A stretch of DNA of 64,000 bases from Acidobacteriota bacterium (GTDB taxonomy: Bacteria > Acidobacteriota > Thermoanaerobaculia > Thermoanaerobaculales > Thermoanaerobaculaceae). Below the pieces are notes generated by a model. It saw nothing but the letters and a program-made list of their open reading frames with translations. It did not search any database and was not told the DNA's origin. Location of the stretch: positions 1 through 64,000 of the forward strand of contig SCRJ01000140.1 of the NCBI GenBank assembly GCA_004298115.1. Direction: 5' to 3'. Of this stretch, positions 38,906-48,392 are shown in pieces; position 1 is the stretch's first letter, and the number at the start of each line of letters is the position of its first letter. Position numbers and translations under genes: made by a program.

Positions 38906-40602
38906 CGCCGTCCTCCCCGGAGCGTCAGTTCGCGCGACATCGCGAGCAGCTCCTGGCGTGAGTAGACCCGGCGCGAGTGCGTGCTCACGTCGATCGCCTC
39001 GACCCGCTCGGTGCAGGAGAAGCAGGGGTCCAGGCTGCCGAGCGTGATCGGCACGTCGGCGATCGCGGCGTGGTCGATCATCGCCGGCATCGCCTGCAGG
39101 TTCGGGTAGGTCGGCGCGCGCACCCGCCAGCGGTACGGGCGGTTGTCGCCGCCGGTCATGACGAAGTGCACGGCCTCGCCGCGCGGCGCCTCGACCACCG
39201 AGATGCCGATCCGGTCGCGCGGGATCTCGTCCTTGACCTCCGCCAGCACCTCGCCGGCGGGGAGCCTGGCCAGGCCCTCGCGCACCTGGCGGATCGAGTC
39301 GAGCAGCTCCTCGACGCGGACCAGCACGCGCGCCCAGGTGTCGCCCGCCTGCTGCGTGCACAGTCGCGGCGGCACCTCATCGTAGGCGGCGTACGGGTGG
39401 TCGAGGCGCGCGTCGATCGGCACGCCGGAGCCGCGCGCCGGCGGCCCCACCACGCACACCTGTCGCGCCCAATCGCCCGTCAACACCCCGACGTTCTTGG
39501 TCCGCGCCAGCAGCGTGGTGTCGCCGACGATCGCGTCGCGCACCGCCACCGACTCGCGCTCGACCTCGTCGACCACCTTGAGGACCTTCGCGACGACAGT
39601 CGCCGGCAGGTCCCGGCGCAGGCCGCCGATCGTGTTCATGCCGTATGTCTTGCGGTTGCCGCTGATCTCCTCCGCGAGCCACATCACCGGCTCGCGCATC
39701 CGCCAGGTCTGCATCAGCACCGTGTCGAAGCCGAGGATGTGGCCCGCGATCCCCAGCCACAGCAGGTGCGAGTGGACGCGCTCGAGCTCGAGCATGATCG
39801 AACGGATGTAGCGGGCGCGCCGCGGCACCTCGATGCCGGCGGCCTTCTCCACCGCCTGGCAATAGGCGGTCGAGTGGATGAACCCACAGATGCCGCAGAT
39901 GCGCTCGGCAAGGTACGGGATCTCGTTGTAGGTGAGCGTGCTCTCGCCGAGCTTTTCGATGCCGCGGTGGTTGTAGAAGCCGCGATAGTCGCAGCCGACG
40001 ACCGTTTCGCCCTCGACGAACAGCCGCCAGTACGAGGGCTCCTCGAGCACTGGGAAGAAGGGCCCGATGGGCAGCACGCTCGCGCCCTCAGGCGGCTGTT
40101 TCGGCACCGGCGCCACGCCCTCGGCCGCGGGCGGGCGGTAGTCGTAGGGGAAGTCGCGGCGCAGCGGGAAGAGGCCTTCGGGCCAGTCGTCGGCGAGCAA
40201 CAGGCGGCGCGGGTCGGGGTGCCCGTCCGGCGTCACCCCGACCGCGTCGCGGCACTCCCGCTCCGCCCAGTTGGCGCCCGGGACCAGCGCCGCGATCGAG
40301 TCGACGTGCGGGTCATCGGGACTCACCGCGCACTCGAGCACTACGAACAGGTGCTCGCCGTCGAGCGAGAAGAGGTAGAGGACGCGATAGTCCGCCGACA
40401 GCGGTCGGGCGTCGATCCCCACCGTGATCAGGAAGCGCGCCCGCAGCCGCAGCAGCTCCTCGGTCGCGCTGCGGAGTTCCTCGGGGGCTACCACGAGACG
40501 GAGGGTGTCGGGTGGCCCCTGTGACGCGGCCCGCAGGCCCGCGCCGATCTTCCGGGCCACCGCCTCGTTCACCTGCGCCGCGACGCCCAAAACGCTCGCC
40601 AT
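38902..40602 (-). CDS. hyfG: Group 4 [NiFe]-hydrogenase large subunit (HyfG/HycE type)
   Basis: A 566-residue fusion of a NuoC-like N-terminal domain (about 35-155, NWAERECRDAVGVTPDGHPDP) with the catalytic NuoD/hydrogenase domain. All four Ni-Fe ligands are visible: C236 and C239 (RICGICGFIHS), C527 and C530 (DPCFSCTER). The DPCxSC-T-E/D-R site followed by about 33 residues is the usual cleavage point for a HycI-type protease, encoded three genes upstream in this operon. The NuoC fusion favours HyfG/HycE-like hydrogenases over Ech or Mbh. It produces or oxidises H2 on the cytoplasmic side. Confidence 0.94.
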   Translation of the reverse strand: MASVLGVAAQVNEAVARKIGAGLRAASQGPPDTLRLVVAPEELRSATEELLRLRARFLITVGIDARPLSADYRVLYLFSLDGEHLFVVLECAVSPDDPHVDSIAALVPGANWAERECRDAVGVTPDGHPDPRRLLLADDWPEGLFPLRRDFPYDYRPPAAEGVAPVPKQPPEGASVLPIGPFFPVLEEPSYWRLFVEGETVVGCDYRGFYNHRGIEKLGESTLTYNEIPYLAERICGICGFIHSTAYCQAVEKAAGIEVPRRARYIRSIMLELERVHSHLLWLGIAGHILGFDTVLMQTWRMREPVMWLAEEISGNRKTYGMNTIGGLRRDLPATVVAKVLKVVDEVERESVAVRDAIVGDTTLLARTKNVGVLTGDWARQVCVVGPPARGSGVPIDARLDHPYAAYDEVPPRLCTQQAGDTWARVLVRVEELLDSIRQVREGLARLPAGEVLAEVKDEIPRDRIGISVVEAPRGEAVHFVMTGGDNRPYRWRVRAPTYPNLQAMPAMIDHAAIADVPITLGSLDPCFSCTERVEAIDVSTHSRRVYSRQELLAMSRELTLRGGRR

Positions 40603-40612
40603 CGTCCGCTCC

Positions 40613-42619
40613 TCACCCGACCAGCCCGAGCACGATCGCCACCACGGCGACCGCGCCGACGACGATCCAAAGGAGGTACACCTGCGGCACGCCGACGTGG
40701 CTGCGGCTCACCGCGCCCGCCGCCCGCTCGACCAGCCGGGCGGCCGGCCGGTAGGCCCACGCGTCGACGTCGAAGGCACGCCGCAACCCGCCGGGGAACG
40801 CCGGCACCCGCCAGCGGATGCGCGGGTAGATCCCTGCGAAGGCGTGTTTGAACGGCAGGTAGAAGCTCGACGCCGCGTAGCGCACGGTGGCCGCGGCGTG
40901 CTCCTCGCCCCCGGTCCACACCGCGACCTCGCGCCGCCCGGCGCCGCCGGCGCGCTGCAGGCCGTAGGCGACGAACGCGAGCACGACCATCCCGCCCGCC
41001 ACCACCAGCGGCGACCACAGCGCGAGCGCGGCCCCGCCGCCCGTGACCGCCAGGCCCCACGGTCCGCCGAGAAGCTCGGAGGCGCTCGGCACCGCGATCG
41101 GGACGCTGGCCGCCGCCGCATCGCGGATGAAACGCAGCGGCCAGAACGGAAGCACGCCGAGCAGCACGCAGAGCGCGGCCAGGACGACCTGCGCCGCCGC
41201 CATGGTGGCCGGCACCTCGCTCACCCGGCGCTCCGGGTTCGGCTGCCCGAGGAAGACGGCTCCGAGAACCTTCAGGAACGACGCCAGGGTCGCGAGCGAG
41301 ATGAACATCGCCACCAGGCCGAGGATCAGGAAGAGCGGCTGCGCCATCCCCGCCAGCAGACAGGCGGCGACGATCAGCCACTTGCTGGCGAACCCGTTGA
41401 GGGGCGGCACGCCGGCGATCGCCAGCGACGCCACCGTTGACGACCCCGCCGTCAGCGGCATGGCGGCGGCCAGCCCGCCGAGCCGGTTCATGTCGCGCTC
41501 GCCGGTGCGGTACAGCACGGCGCCGGCGCCGAGGAACAGGCACGCCTTGAAGCAGGCGTGGTTGGCGGCGTGGAACAGCGCGCCCACGATCGCGAGCGCG
41601 CCCAGGGTCGGCGCCGTCCGCAAGCAGGCGATGCCGACCCCGAGACCGAGGCAGATGTAGCCGATCTGGCCGATGGTGTGGAACGCCATCAGCCGCTTGC
41701 TGTCGGTCTGGCGCAACGCCGTCAGCGTGCCGACGAACAGGGATGCCGTACCCGCCAGCGCGATCGCGATCCCCCACCCGACCGCCGCGGCCGAGGCCGG
41801 CAGGAGCGCGCCGAAGAAACGCACCAGTCCGTAGATCCCCAGCTTGACCAGGGCGCCCGAGAGCGCCGCGCTCATTCCCGACGGCGCCACCGGATGGGCG
41901 TCGGGCAGCCAGTCGCCCATCGGCAGCACCCCGGCCTTGGTGGCGAAGCCGATGAAGAGGAGGCCGAGCACGGTGTGCGCCAGCAACGGCCGCGTGGCGA
42001 GCAGCTGCGCGAGCGCCGCCAGCAGATCGCCGAAGTGGAACGAGCCGCACTGGCGCCAGAGCACGAGCGCCGCCACGACCATGCACAGCGTCGCCGCGTG
42101 GGTGATCACGAAGTACTTCCACCCGGCGCGTTGGCTGGCGGCGTTCTCCCGCTCGAAGGTGACCAGGAAGAACGAGGTCAGCGTCATGAGCTCCCAGCAC
42201 ACCAGGAAGAAGAGGAAGTCGGAGACGACCAGCACGCCGACGATCGCCGCGAAGAACACCAGCAGGATCGGATAGAACTTCGCCAGCGTGTTGCCCGCGA
42301 AGTGCGTCATGTAGTCGACCGAGTAGAGCGTGGCGACCACGGCGATCGTCGCGACGATCGCCAGGAAGAACGCCGACAGCGGGTCGACCACGACCGACAG
42401 CCGCGCCCCCAGGTCCGGCAGCGCGAGCACGGTCGCCTCGCCCTCGGCCCGCGATGAGAACGCCCGCACCACGACGACCCAGATGGCCGCTGCCGCCGCC
42501 GCCACGAACGCCGTGCTCACCCACCCAGCGAGCCTGGCCCGGCGCGCCAGCGCCAGGCTCGCGGCGGCGCCCGCCAGCAGGACCGCGATCGCGACGGCGA
42601 GCAGTTCGGGGGTGGTCAT
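40613..42619 (-). CDS. hyfB: Hydrogenase-4 membrane subunit HyfB (NuoL-like)
   Basis: A 668-residue, NuoL-size antiporter-like subunit with about 16 membrane helices. It has FATKAGVLPMGDWLPDAHPVAPSGMSAALSGALVKLGIYGL, the QTDSKRLMAFHTIGQIGY loop, the Lys in AANHACFKACLFLGAG, and AGVPPLNGFASKWLI. The C-terminal part (about 520-640) resembles HyfB/HycC and ends in a membrane helix. It would be one of three proton-pumping modules. It starts 4 bp after hyfD. Confidence 0.92.
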   Translation of the reverse strand: MTTPELLAVAIAVLLAGAAASLALARRARLAGWVSTAFVAAAAAAIWVVVVRAFSSRAEGEATVLALPDLGARLSVVVDPLSAFFLAIVATIAVVATLYSVDYMTHFAGNTLAKFYPILLVFFAAIVGVLVVSDFLFFLVCWELMTLTSFFLVTFERENAASQRAGWKYFVITHAATLCMVVAALVLWRQCGSFHFGDLLAALAQLLATRPLLAHTVLGLLFIGFATKAGVLPMGDWLPDAHPVAPSGMSAALSGALVKLGIYGLVRFFGALLPASAAAVGWGIAIALAGTASLFVGTLTALRQTDSKRLMAFHTIGQIGYICLGLGVGIACLRTAPTLGALAIVGALFHAANHACFKACLFLGAGAVLYRTGERDMNRLGGLAAAMPLTAGSSTVASLAIAGVPPLNGFASKWLIVAACLLAGMAQPLFLILGLVAMFISLATLASFLKVLGAVFLGQPNPERRVSEVPATMAAAQVVLAALCVLLGVLPFWPLRFIRDAAAASVPIAVPSASELLGGPWGLAVTGGGAALALWSPLVVAGGMVVLAFVAYGLQRAGGAGRREVAVWTGGEEHAAATVRYAASSFYLPFKHAFAGIYPRIRWRVPAFPGGLRRAFDVDAWAYRPAARLVERAAGAVSRSHVGVPQVYLLWIVVGAVAVVAIVLGLVG

Positions 42620-42623
42620 GGCC

Positions 42624-44087
42624 TCACCTTCCGATCCACTGCACGAGCGGGATGCCGAACGCCGGAGCGACCAGGCAGCCGAGCATCAGCACGACGAGCG
42701 CGGCCGACATCGCCGGCGGCGGGTCGGAGTTGACGCACGCCACCGGCGTCGTCTCGCCGAGGAACACCTTCTGCGCCACGTGCAGCAGCCAGGCGAACGA
42801 GATCAGGCTCTCGAAGAGCACCAGCGTCACCACGACCGGCCCGATCGCGCCGGCGAGCCGCATCGCGCCCGCGACGATCATGAACTTGCTCCAGAAGCTG
42901 CCGAACGGGGGCACGCCGGCGACCGCCAGCACGCCGACGAAGAACGCCGTGGCCGTGAGCGGCATCGTGCGCGCCACACCGGCGAGGGCGGAGATGCTGC
43001 GCGAGCCGGTGACGTACGCCACCGCCCCGACGCAGAGGAACAGCGCCGCCTTGCCGAAACCGTGGCAGAGGATGTGCAGCGCGGCGCCGCGCAGGGCGGT
43101 AACCGATCCGAGCGCCCCGAGCGCGACGCCGAGCATCACGTACCCGAGGTTGGCGATCGTCGAGTACGCGAGCAGGCGCTTGAGGTCGTCCTGGATGAAG
43201 TAGTAGGAAAGCGCGACGAATATCGTCACGAGCGCCATCGCCCCGGCGAGCATCGCCACCGCGGGCGGCACCTCCGGGTTCGCGACGACGACGCGCGCCA
43301 TCAGGTAGACGCCCGCCTTGACCATGGCCGCGGCGTGCAGGTACGCGGAGATCGGCGTCGGCGCTGCCATCGCGTCGGGCAGCCAGGTGTGGAACGGCAC
43401 CTGGGCGGCTTTCGCCCAGGCGGCGATCAGCAGCATCACGAGCACCGCGGCGCGCCAGTCGCCGGGGAGCTGCCCCAGCGCCGCGAACTCGAACGAACCG
43501 GTCTTGACGAACAGCACGCAGATGGCGCCGAGGAAGAACAGACCGCCGGCGCCGGTCATCACCAGCGCCTTGAACCCGGCGGCGAGGCTCCTCGGGGTTC
43601 CGTAGTAGGAGATCAGCGCCCACGAGCAAACCGTCGTCATCTCCCAGAAGATGAACAGCTGGAGGAAGTTCGGCGAGATCGCCACGCCCACCATGCTGGC
43701 CAGGAAGAGGAGCAGCCAGAAGTAGTAGCGGCCCTGCCCCGCAGGGCCCTCCGGGTGTTCCCGATTGGCGGCGGAGAGGTACCGGGTCGAGTACAACACG
43801 GTGAGGAAGCCGATCACCGTCACCACCAGCAGCAGGATGCAACCGAGAGGGTCAAGCAGGACGCCGGGCACCGGTGCGGACGCAGTCCCGGCGAGGAACG
43901 GCAAGTCGCCGAGCGTGACCCGATAGCTCACACCGTACCCGGCGAGACAGCACCACACCGCGAGAACCGCCACCACTGCCGCCGCCGTTGCCGCAACCCA
44001 GCGGGCGAACGCTCCCTTCACCACCGCTGCGACCGCCGCCGCCAGCGCCGGCAGGAGGACCATCAGCACGAGCATCCAGCTCAGCAT
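42624..44087 (-). CDS. hyfD: Hydrogenase-4 membrane subunit HyfD (antiporter-like)
   Basis: A 487-residue NuoM/MrpD-type protein. Channel motifs are VPFHTWLPDAMAAPTPISAYLHAAAMVKAGVYLMAR, QDDLKRLLAYSTIANLGY, HGFGKAALFLCVGAV and AGVPPFGSFWSKF. Length fits HyfD (about 480). With HyfB and HyfF it gives three antiporter-like subunits, as in the E. coli hyf operon and unlike hyc, which has one. The ATG lies inside the end of the protease gene (7-bp overlap). Confidence 0.91.
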   Translation of the reverse strand: MLSWMLVLMVLLPALAAAVAAVVKGAFARWVAATAAAVVAVLAVWCCLAGYGVSYRVTLGDLPFLAGTASAPVPGVLLDPLGCILLLVVTVIGFLTVLYSTRYLSAANREHPEGPAGQGRYYFWLLLFLASMVGVAISPNFLQLFIFWEMTTVCSWALISYYGTPRSLAAGFKALVMTGAGGLFFLGAICVLFVKTGSFEFAALGQLPGDWRAAVLVMLLIAAWAKAAQVPFHTWLPDAMAAPTPISAYLHAAAMVKAGVYLMARVVVANPEVPPAVAMLAGAMALVTIFVALSYYFIQDDLKRLLAYSTIANLGYVMLGVALGALGSVTALRGAALHILCHGFGKAALFLCVGAVAYVTGSRSISALAGVARTMPLTATAFFVGVLAVAGVPPFGSFWSKFMIVAGAMRLAGAIGPVVVTLVLFESLISFAWLLHVAQKVFLGETTPVACVNSDPPPAMSAALVVLMLGCLVAPAFGIPLVQWIGR

Positions 44088-44599
44088 GACGCCGACCTCT
44101 CCGCCCCCGAAGGGCCACAGGGCGCGACGCGCCCCGACGGCAGCACGTCGATCAGCAGCTCGGCCAGGCTCGCCGCGCTCGCGGCGACCTCTGGGCTCGG
44201 CGGCATCGCGAGCTCGGTGTGCCCGGGTTGCACCGCCAGCACCGCGACGCGCGCGCCGGTCTCCCGCCGCACGATCTCCATCAGCATGGACAGCGGCATG
44301 CGATGGGTCGACGCCATGTACGACGACAGCTCGCGGGCGGAAAGCAGCGCCGCGGTGCCCGGCGCCTCGCCGAGGTCGATCGCGTCGAAGAACAGCACGG
44401 CGTCCGGCGAGGCCGTGATGGCGGCGAGGACGAAATTCTCCGGCACGTCCTCGGCGTCGATGACGAGCGCGCGCACCCGTCCGGCGAGGAGGCGGGCCAG
44501 CAGCGAGCCGAAGGCGTCGTCGCCGCGCACCGGGTTCCCGATGCCGACGATCGTGACGGCGCCAGAGAGAAGCTCCGCGAGCTCCGCGCGCAGGCTCAC
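44081..44599 (-). CDS. hycI: Hydrogenase maturation protease (HycI type)
   Basis: A 172-residue protein with VGIGNPVRGDDAFGSLLARLL, the GIGNxxxxDDGxG-like nickel-sensing motif (first Asp visible), and a second acidic site in LFFDAIDLGEAPG, followed by a conserved His region (STHRMPLS). It removes the C-terminal peptide of the large subunit after nickel insertion. Start is GTG 44599, overlapping the flavoprotein stop (GTGA). A dedicated protease in the operon argues that HyfG is a real, matured hydrogenase. Confidence 0.9.
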   Translation of the reverse strand: MSLRAELAELLSGAVTIVGIGNPVRGDDAFGSLLARLLAGRVRALVIDAEDVPENFVLAAITASPDAVLFFDAIDLGEAPGTAALLSARELSSYMASTHRMPLSMLMEIVRRETGARVAVLAVQPGHTELAMPPSPEVAASAASLAELLIDVLPSGRVAPCGPSGAERSASC

Positions 44600-45417
44600 T
44601 CCGTCATCTCCCGGATCTGCCGGTAGGTGAAGACCGGACCGTCGCGGCAGACGTAGCGGTGGCCGATGCAGCAGTGGTTGCACTTGCCGACCCCGCACTG
44701 CATCATCCGCTCCAGCGTCGAGATCACCGAGTCGGGGCTGAACCCCCGCATCAGCAGCTCCTGGACGACGAACTTGATCATGATCGGCGGCCCGCAGACG
44801 TACGCCAGCGTGGTGGCCGGCTTGAGCTCGGTCCTGTCGAAGAGGACCGGCACCATGCCGACGTTGCCGGTCCAGCCGGTTTCGCCGCGATCGACGGTGA
44901 CGTGGATCTCGACGTCCCCCCGCCTCGCCCACTCCTCGAGCTCGTCCTTGTAGACCAGGTCGGTGGGCGTGCGGGCGCCGTAGAGGATCGTCACCTTACC
45001 GAAGCGGTCGCGCTCGTCGAGCACGTTCCAGATCAGCCCGCGCAGCGGCGGCAGGCCGATGCCGCCGCCGATGAACAGCAGGTCCTTCGCCGTGGCCGCG
45101 GCCACGTCGAAACCGTTGCCGCACGGCCCTCGCACGCCGACCTCGTCGCCGGCCGCCAGGGTGTGCATCGCGTCCGTCAGCACGCCCGTGCGGCGCACCG
45201 TGGTCTGGATGCACTCCGTCCGTGTCGGGCTCGAGGCGAAGCAGAACGGGGCCTCGCCGACGCCGAACACCGACAGCTCCATGAACTGCCCCGGTGAGAA
45301 CGTGAAGTCGCGCGGCTCGCCGCCCTGGCGGAGAACGAGGTCGAACGTCTTTGTGTCCGGCGTCTCGTCGCGGACCGCGGCGATCCGCGCCACCCGCGGC
45401 AGGAACAGGTTATCCAT
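44596..45417 (-). CDS. FAD/NAD(P)-binding FeS flavoprotein (sulfhydrogenase gamma / HydG-like)
   Basis: A 273-residue ferredoxin-NADP-reductase-fold subunit. An FAD barrel (about 10-100) with FSPGQFMELSVFGVGEAPF precedes the NAD(P) domain with GGGIGLPPLRGLI and the CGPPIMI motif. A C-terminal [2Fe-2S] site follows, with CGVGKCNHC and later C in RYVCRDGPVF, as in PyrK and archaeal HydG. It should exchange electrons with NAD(P)H. It overlaps the HydB-like gene by 8 bp. In sulfhydrogenases this subunit pairs with HydB; here it is next to a group 4 hydrogenase. Confidence 0.88.
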   Translation of the reverse strand: MDNLFLPRVARIAAVRDETPDTKTFDLVLRQGGEPRDFTFSPGQFMELSVFGVGEAPFCFASSPTRTECIQTTVRRTGVLTDAMHTLAAGDEVGVRGPCGNGFDVAAATAKDLLFIGGGIGLPPLRGLIWNVLDERDRFGKVTILYGARTPTDLVYKDELEEWARRGDVEIHVTVDRGETGWTGNVGMVPVLFDRTELKPATTLAYVCGPPIMIKFVVQELLMRGFSPDSVISTLERMMQCGVGKCNHCCIGHRYVCRDGPVFTYRQIREMTE

Positions 45418-46462
45418 GCCACTCTCCCTTGCGGATCGCGGCCACGACGGCCGGCATGTCGCTGGTCCCCAGGCAGACCTTCACGCAGCGCCCGCAGCCG
45501 ACGCAGCCCACCGCGCCGTCCCGGCGGAAGTACTGGGCGCTCACCTTGTGGAAGAAGCGCCGCTTCACCCGCTCCCGGTGCGCCTCGCGGGGGTTGTGGC
45601 CGGACGCCTCGAGCGTGAAGGCGCGGAACTGGCAGGAGTCCCAGGTGCGGCAGCGGACCCAGCGCCCGTCGCGCGCCTGGTCCTTCACCGAGAAGCAGTA
45701 GCAGGTGGGGCAGACGAAGTTGCAGGCGCCGCACTCGAGGCACGTGTCCGCGATCTCGTCCCACAGCTCCGCGCTCACCCGGCCGACCGACACGCGCCGC
45801 ATCGCCGAGGCGAAGTGGCACGTTTCCGGGCCGAACGCCCGCTTCGCCGCCTCCTCCAGCTCGTGCCGCAGCGCCACCTCGTCGGCCCGCCCCGTCCGGA
45901 ACAGGTCGGCCGACGGCTCGAGGAGACGGCCGCCCTTCTCGCTGCCCACCTCGGCGAGGAAACGGTCGCCGAGATCGGTGAGCTGGACGTCGAACGAATC
46001 GGCCAGGAACGGCCCGGCGTCGCAGCAGATGCAGAAGCCGAACGCACAGGGCGCGACGCACGCCACGCTGACCGAGGTCACCGCGGCGGCGCGCCGAAGG
46101 TACGCCGCGTCGGCGAGGTCGTACTCGTGCACCCGCGTGAGGAACTCGATCCCCTTGACGTCGCAACTGCGCAACCCGAAGAGCACCCGCGGCGTCTCGT
46201 CGTAGACCGGCTCGACCACGAAGCCGCCGGGACCCCTCCCGATCGAGACGAGAGGGTCCGTCTGCGGCAGCACCGCCTGCTTCGGCGGGAGCAGCGGGAT
46301 GTCCCCGCCCCACTGCACCTCGAGGGGAGAGGAGATCCTGCGTAAGATGATGTCGCCGGCCCGGGCAGACGTCGGCGCGAGGACCTCGGCCCTCTCCATG
46401 AGGCGGCCGATCCACTCGCGCATCCTCTCCTTGCCGATCGTGCGAGCCGCGTTTGAGTGCAT
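45410..46462 (-). CDS. 4Fe-4S subunit of sulfhydrogenase beta type (HydB/AsrA-like)
   Basis: A 350-residue protein. The N-terminal domain (about 90-290) has GLRSCDVKGIEFL and several single cysteines (CVAPCAFGFCICC) typical of the HydB/AsrA family. Two [4Fe-4S] motifs follow: CLECGACNFVCPTC (about 237-250) and CVGCGRCVKVC (about 323-333). In Pyrococcus sulfhydrogenase I and anaerobic sulfite reductase this subunit carries electrons from the FAD subunit to the catalytic part. It lies 19 bp after the molybdopterin gene. Confidence 0.87.
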   Translation of the reverse strand: MHSNAARTIGKERMREWIGRLMERAEVLAPTSARAGDIILRRISSPLEVQWGGDIPLLPPKQAVLPQTDPLVSIGRGPGGFVVEPVYDETPRVLFGLRSCDVKGIEFLTRVHEYDLADAAYLRRAAAVTSVSVACVAPCAFGFCICCDAGPFLADSFDVQLTDLGDRFLAEVGSEKGGRLLEPSADLFRTGRADEVALRHELEEAAKRAFGPETCHFASAMRRVSVGRVSAELWDEIADTCLECGACNFVCPTCYCFSVKDQARDGRWVRCRTWDSCQFRAFTLEASGHNPREAHRERVKRRFFHKVSAQYFRRDGAVGCVGCGRCVKVCLGTSDMPAVVAAIRKGEWHG

Positions 46463-46481
46463 TCGCGCTCCCGAAGGTCCT

Positions 46482-48392
46482 TCAGGCCCGTTCGACGGCC
46501 ACGCTGGCCACGCTGCGCCCGCCCATCGCCGGCGCGAGCCCGTCGCGGAGCGCGAACGGCACCACGACGACGCCCGCCGCCAGATCGGCGCGCATCAGCG
46601 CCGGCGCCACCGCCTCCCCGCCCGCCGACTTGAGCCGCACCGGCCAGCCCTGGCGCACTCCGAGCCGCTCCATCGCCTCCTTGGACAGCTCCACGAACCC
46701 ACCCGGGAACAGCTTGCGCTGCGCGACGGATTCGCGGCACAGGGTCGGGGAGTAGCGCACGAGCGGATCACGTCCCCAGTCGAACACGCCGTTCCACAAC
46801 GCCACGAACGGCGCAGGTTCGACCGGCTCGCACGGCGTCAGCGGACCCAGCGAACGGCGCCGGAGGCCATTGCGCTCTCCTTTCGGCGCCACCCCGACCT
46901 GGTCGAGCTCCCGCCAGCGCGGGGCGGCGTCGGGAGGCACCGCCCGGGCGATCTCCCGCCGCACCCCTTCGGCGCTTTCGTACTCCGCGGCCGGCCCGAG
47001 GCGCCCGAGCATCGCCCCGAGCACGGCCCACCCGGGCCGCGCCATCCCGGGCGGGCCGACGGCCGCGCGGACCCGCCGCAAGCGCCCGTCCAGCCCGGTG
47101 ACGGTGCCGTCGTTCTCGGCGAAGCTGGCGATCGGCAGCACCACGGTGGCGAGCTCGAGCGCCCCCGTCGCGAACGCGTCCAGCAGGACCACGCACTCCA
47201 TCCGCCCGAGCGCCTCGCGCGCGAGCGCTCCGGCCGGCAACACCACGCTCGGGTCCTCCGCCACGATCACCGCGCCCCGCGCCGCGGACAGCATCGCGGT
47301 CGCGTCCAGCCCCGTCTCACGTGCGGGCGGCACGCCCCAGACGCCCTCGAGACGGCTGGCGGCCTTCTCGTCGGACAACGGCGCGAACCCCGGCAGGAAG
47401 GCCGACGACGCGCCGACCTCGCAGGCGCCCCGCAGGTTGCCGCGCGCCGGCAGCATCAGCAAGGGGCTCCCGTCCCGATCCAGGTGGCCGGTCGCCGCCG
47501 CCAACGTGGCAACGTCGCCGGCGAGCCGCCGCAGGTCGGTCGCGTCCCCCACCAGCGGGGCGACCACGATGCCGGCCCGCTGCGCCTGTGCGTACCACCC
47601 CGCGGCGCGCGCCACCGCCTTGCTCACCTCGACCCCGGCAAGGCTGCGGCGCAGCTCGTCGAAGGTTTCGCCGGCGGCGACGATCGTCGCGGTGTCGAGC
47701 CGCCCGGTGGCGAGCGCCGCCGCCGCAAGCTCGAACGTCACCGCGCGCTCGCGCCCGGGTGGGGCGGCGATCGCCAACGTCGCAAGCCTCGTCATCTGTG
47801 AGGCGACGGCGCCGATCGTCACCAGCCGGCACCCCGCCTTCCGGGCGCGGACGATCGCGCCCGCGACCTGCGGGTGGGTCACGGCCACGTCGCCCTCGAC
47901 CAGGACGATCACGTCGCACCCCTCGAGGTCGGCCACCCCGCCGCTCCCCGCATGCCGCTCGGTGACGTCGTGGAGGCCGTCGAGCAGCGGCTGATAGGCC
48001 GGCGACAGGCACGTGCCGACGTGCGGGGTCTGCAGCGCTCCTCGCGCCATCCGCACCGCGAGGTAGTTCTCCTCGTTGGTGGCGCGCGCGGATCCCAGCA
48101 CGCCGATCGTCCGTCCGGCGCGCCGCATTGCGGCGAGGCTCCCGGCGGCCGCGTCGAGCGCCGTCTCCCAGGAGACGGGACGCATCCGTCCGTCGTGGCG
48201 CAGCAACGGCTCGGTGAGGCGTTCGCCCCACGCCGGCGCTTCGTGGCTCGCCCAACCGCGGGCGCACAGCCTCCCCCGCGACACCGGGTCGCTCGCGCTG
48301 GGGATGACGCCTTCCGTCCTTCCCTCTCTGGCAAGCAAGTAGAAACCGCAACCGCAGGGGCAAAACGGGCAGGTGGTGAGGACAGGGTCCAC
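46482..48392 (-). CDS. Molybdopterin oxidoreductase, formate-dehydrogenase/NuoG-like
   Basis: A 636-residue member of the bis-MGD family. The N-terminal cluster domain has C-x2-C-x3-C (CPFCPCGC) and a fourth Cys in RLCARGW; FDHs usually have CxKG there. The Mo domain has SARATNEENYLAVRMAR. The expected Mo-ligand site reads TCLSP, where FDHs have (C/U)H(S/G)P, so Cys is kept but the catalytic His is Leu. The dinucleotide-binding C-terminus (about 530-636) is present. It may be a divergent FDH or an inactive NuoG-like adaptor. GTG 48392 follows GGGAGGGGAAGG. First gene of the operon. Confidence 0.82.
   Translation of the reverse strand: MDPVLTTCPFCPCGCGFYLLAREGRTEGVIPSASDPVSRGRLCARGWASHEAPAWGERLTEPLLRHDGRMRPVSWETALDAAAGSLAAMRRAGRTIGVLGSARATNEENYLAVRMARGALQTPHVGTCLSPAYQPLLDGLHDVTERHAGSGGVADLEGCDVIVLVEGDVAVTHPQVAGAIVRARKAGCRLVTIGAVASQMTRLATLAIAAPPGRERAVTFELAAAALATGRLDTATIVAAGETFDELRRSLAGVEVSKAVARAAGWYAQAQRAGIVVAPLVGDATDLRRLAGDVATLAAATGHLDRDGSPLLMLPARGNLRGACEVGASSAFLPGFAPLSDEKAASRLEGVWGVPPARETGLDATAMLSAARGAVIVAEDPSVVLPAGALAREALGRMECVVLLDAFATGALELATVVLPIASFAENDGTVTGLDGRLRRVRAAVGPPGMARPGWAVLGAMLGRLGPAAEYESAEGVRREIARAVPPDAAPRWRELDQVGVAPKGERNGLRRRSLGPLTPCEPVEPAPFVALWNGVFDWGRDPLVRYSPTLCRESVAQRKLFPGGFVELSKEAMERLGVRQGWPVRLKSAGGEAVAPALMRADLAAGVVVVPFALRDGLAPAMGGRSVASVAVERA

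Noticed and set aside
44659-45297. Plus-strand ORFs antisense to the FAD subunit and other hydrogenase genes
   Set aside because: All are shadows rich in Arg/His/Pro; the minus-strand operon accounts for the DNA end to end.
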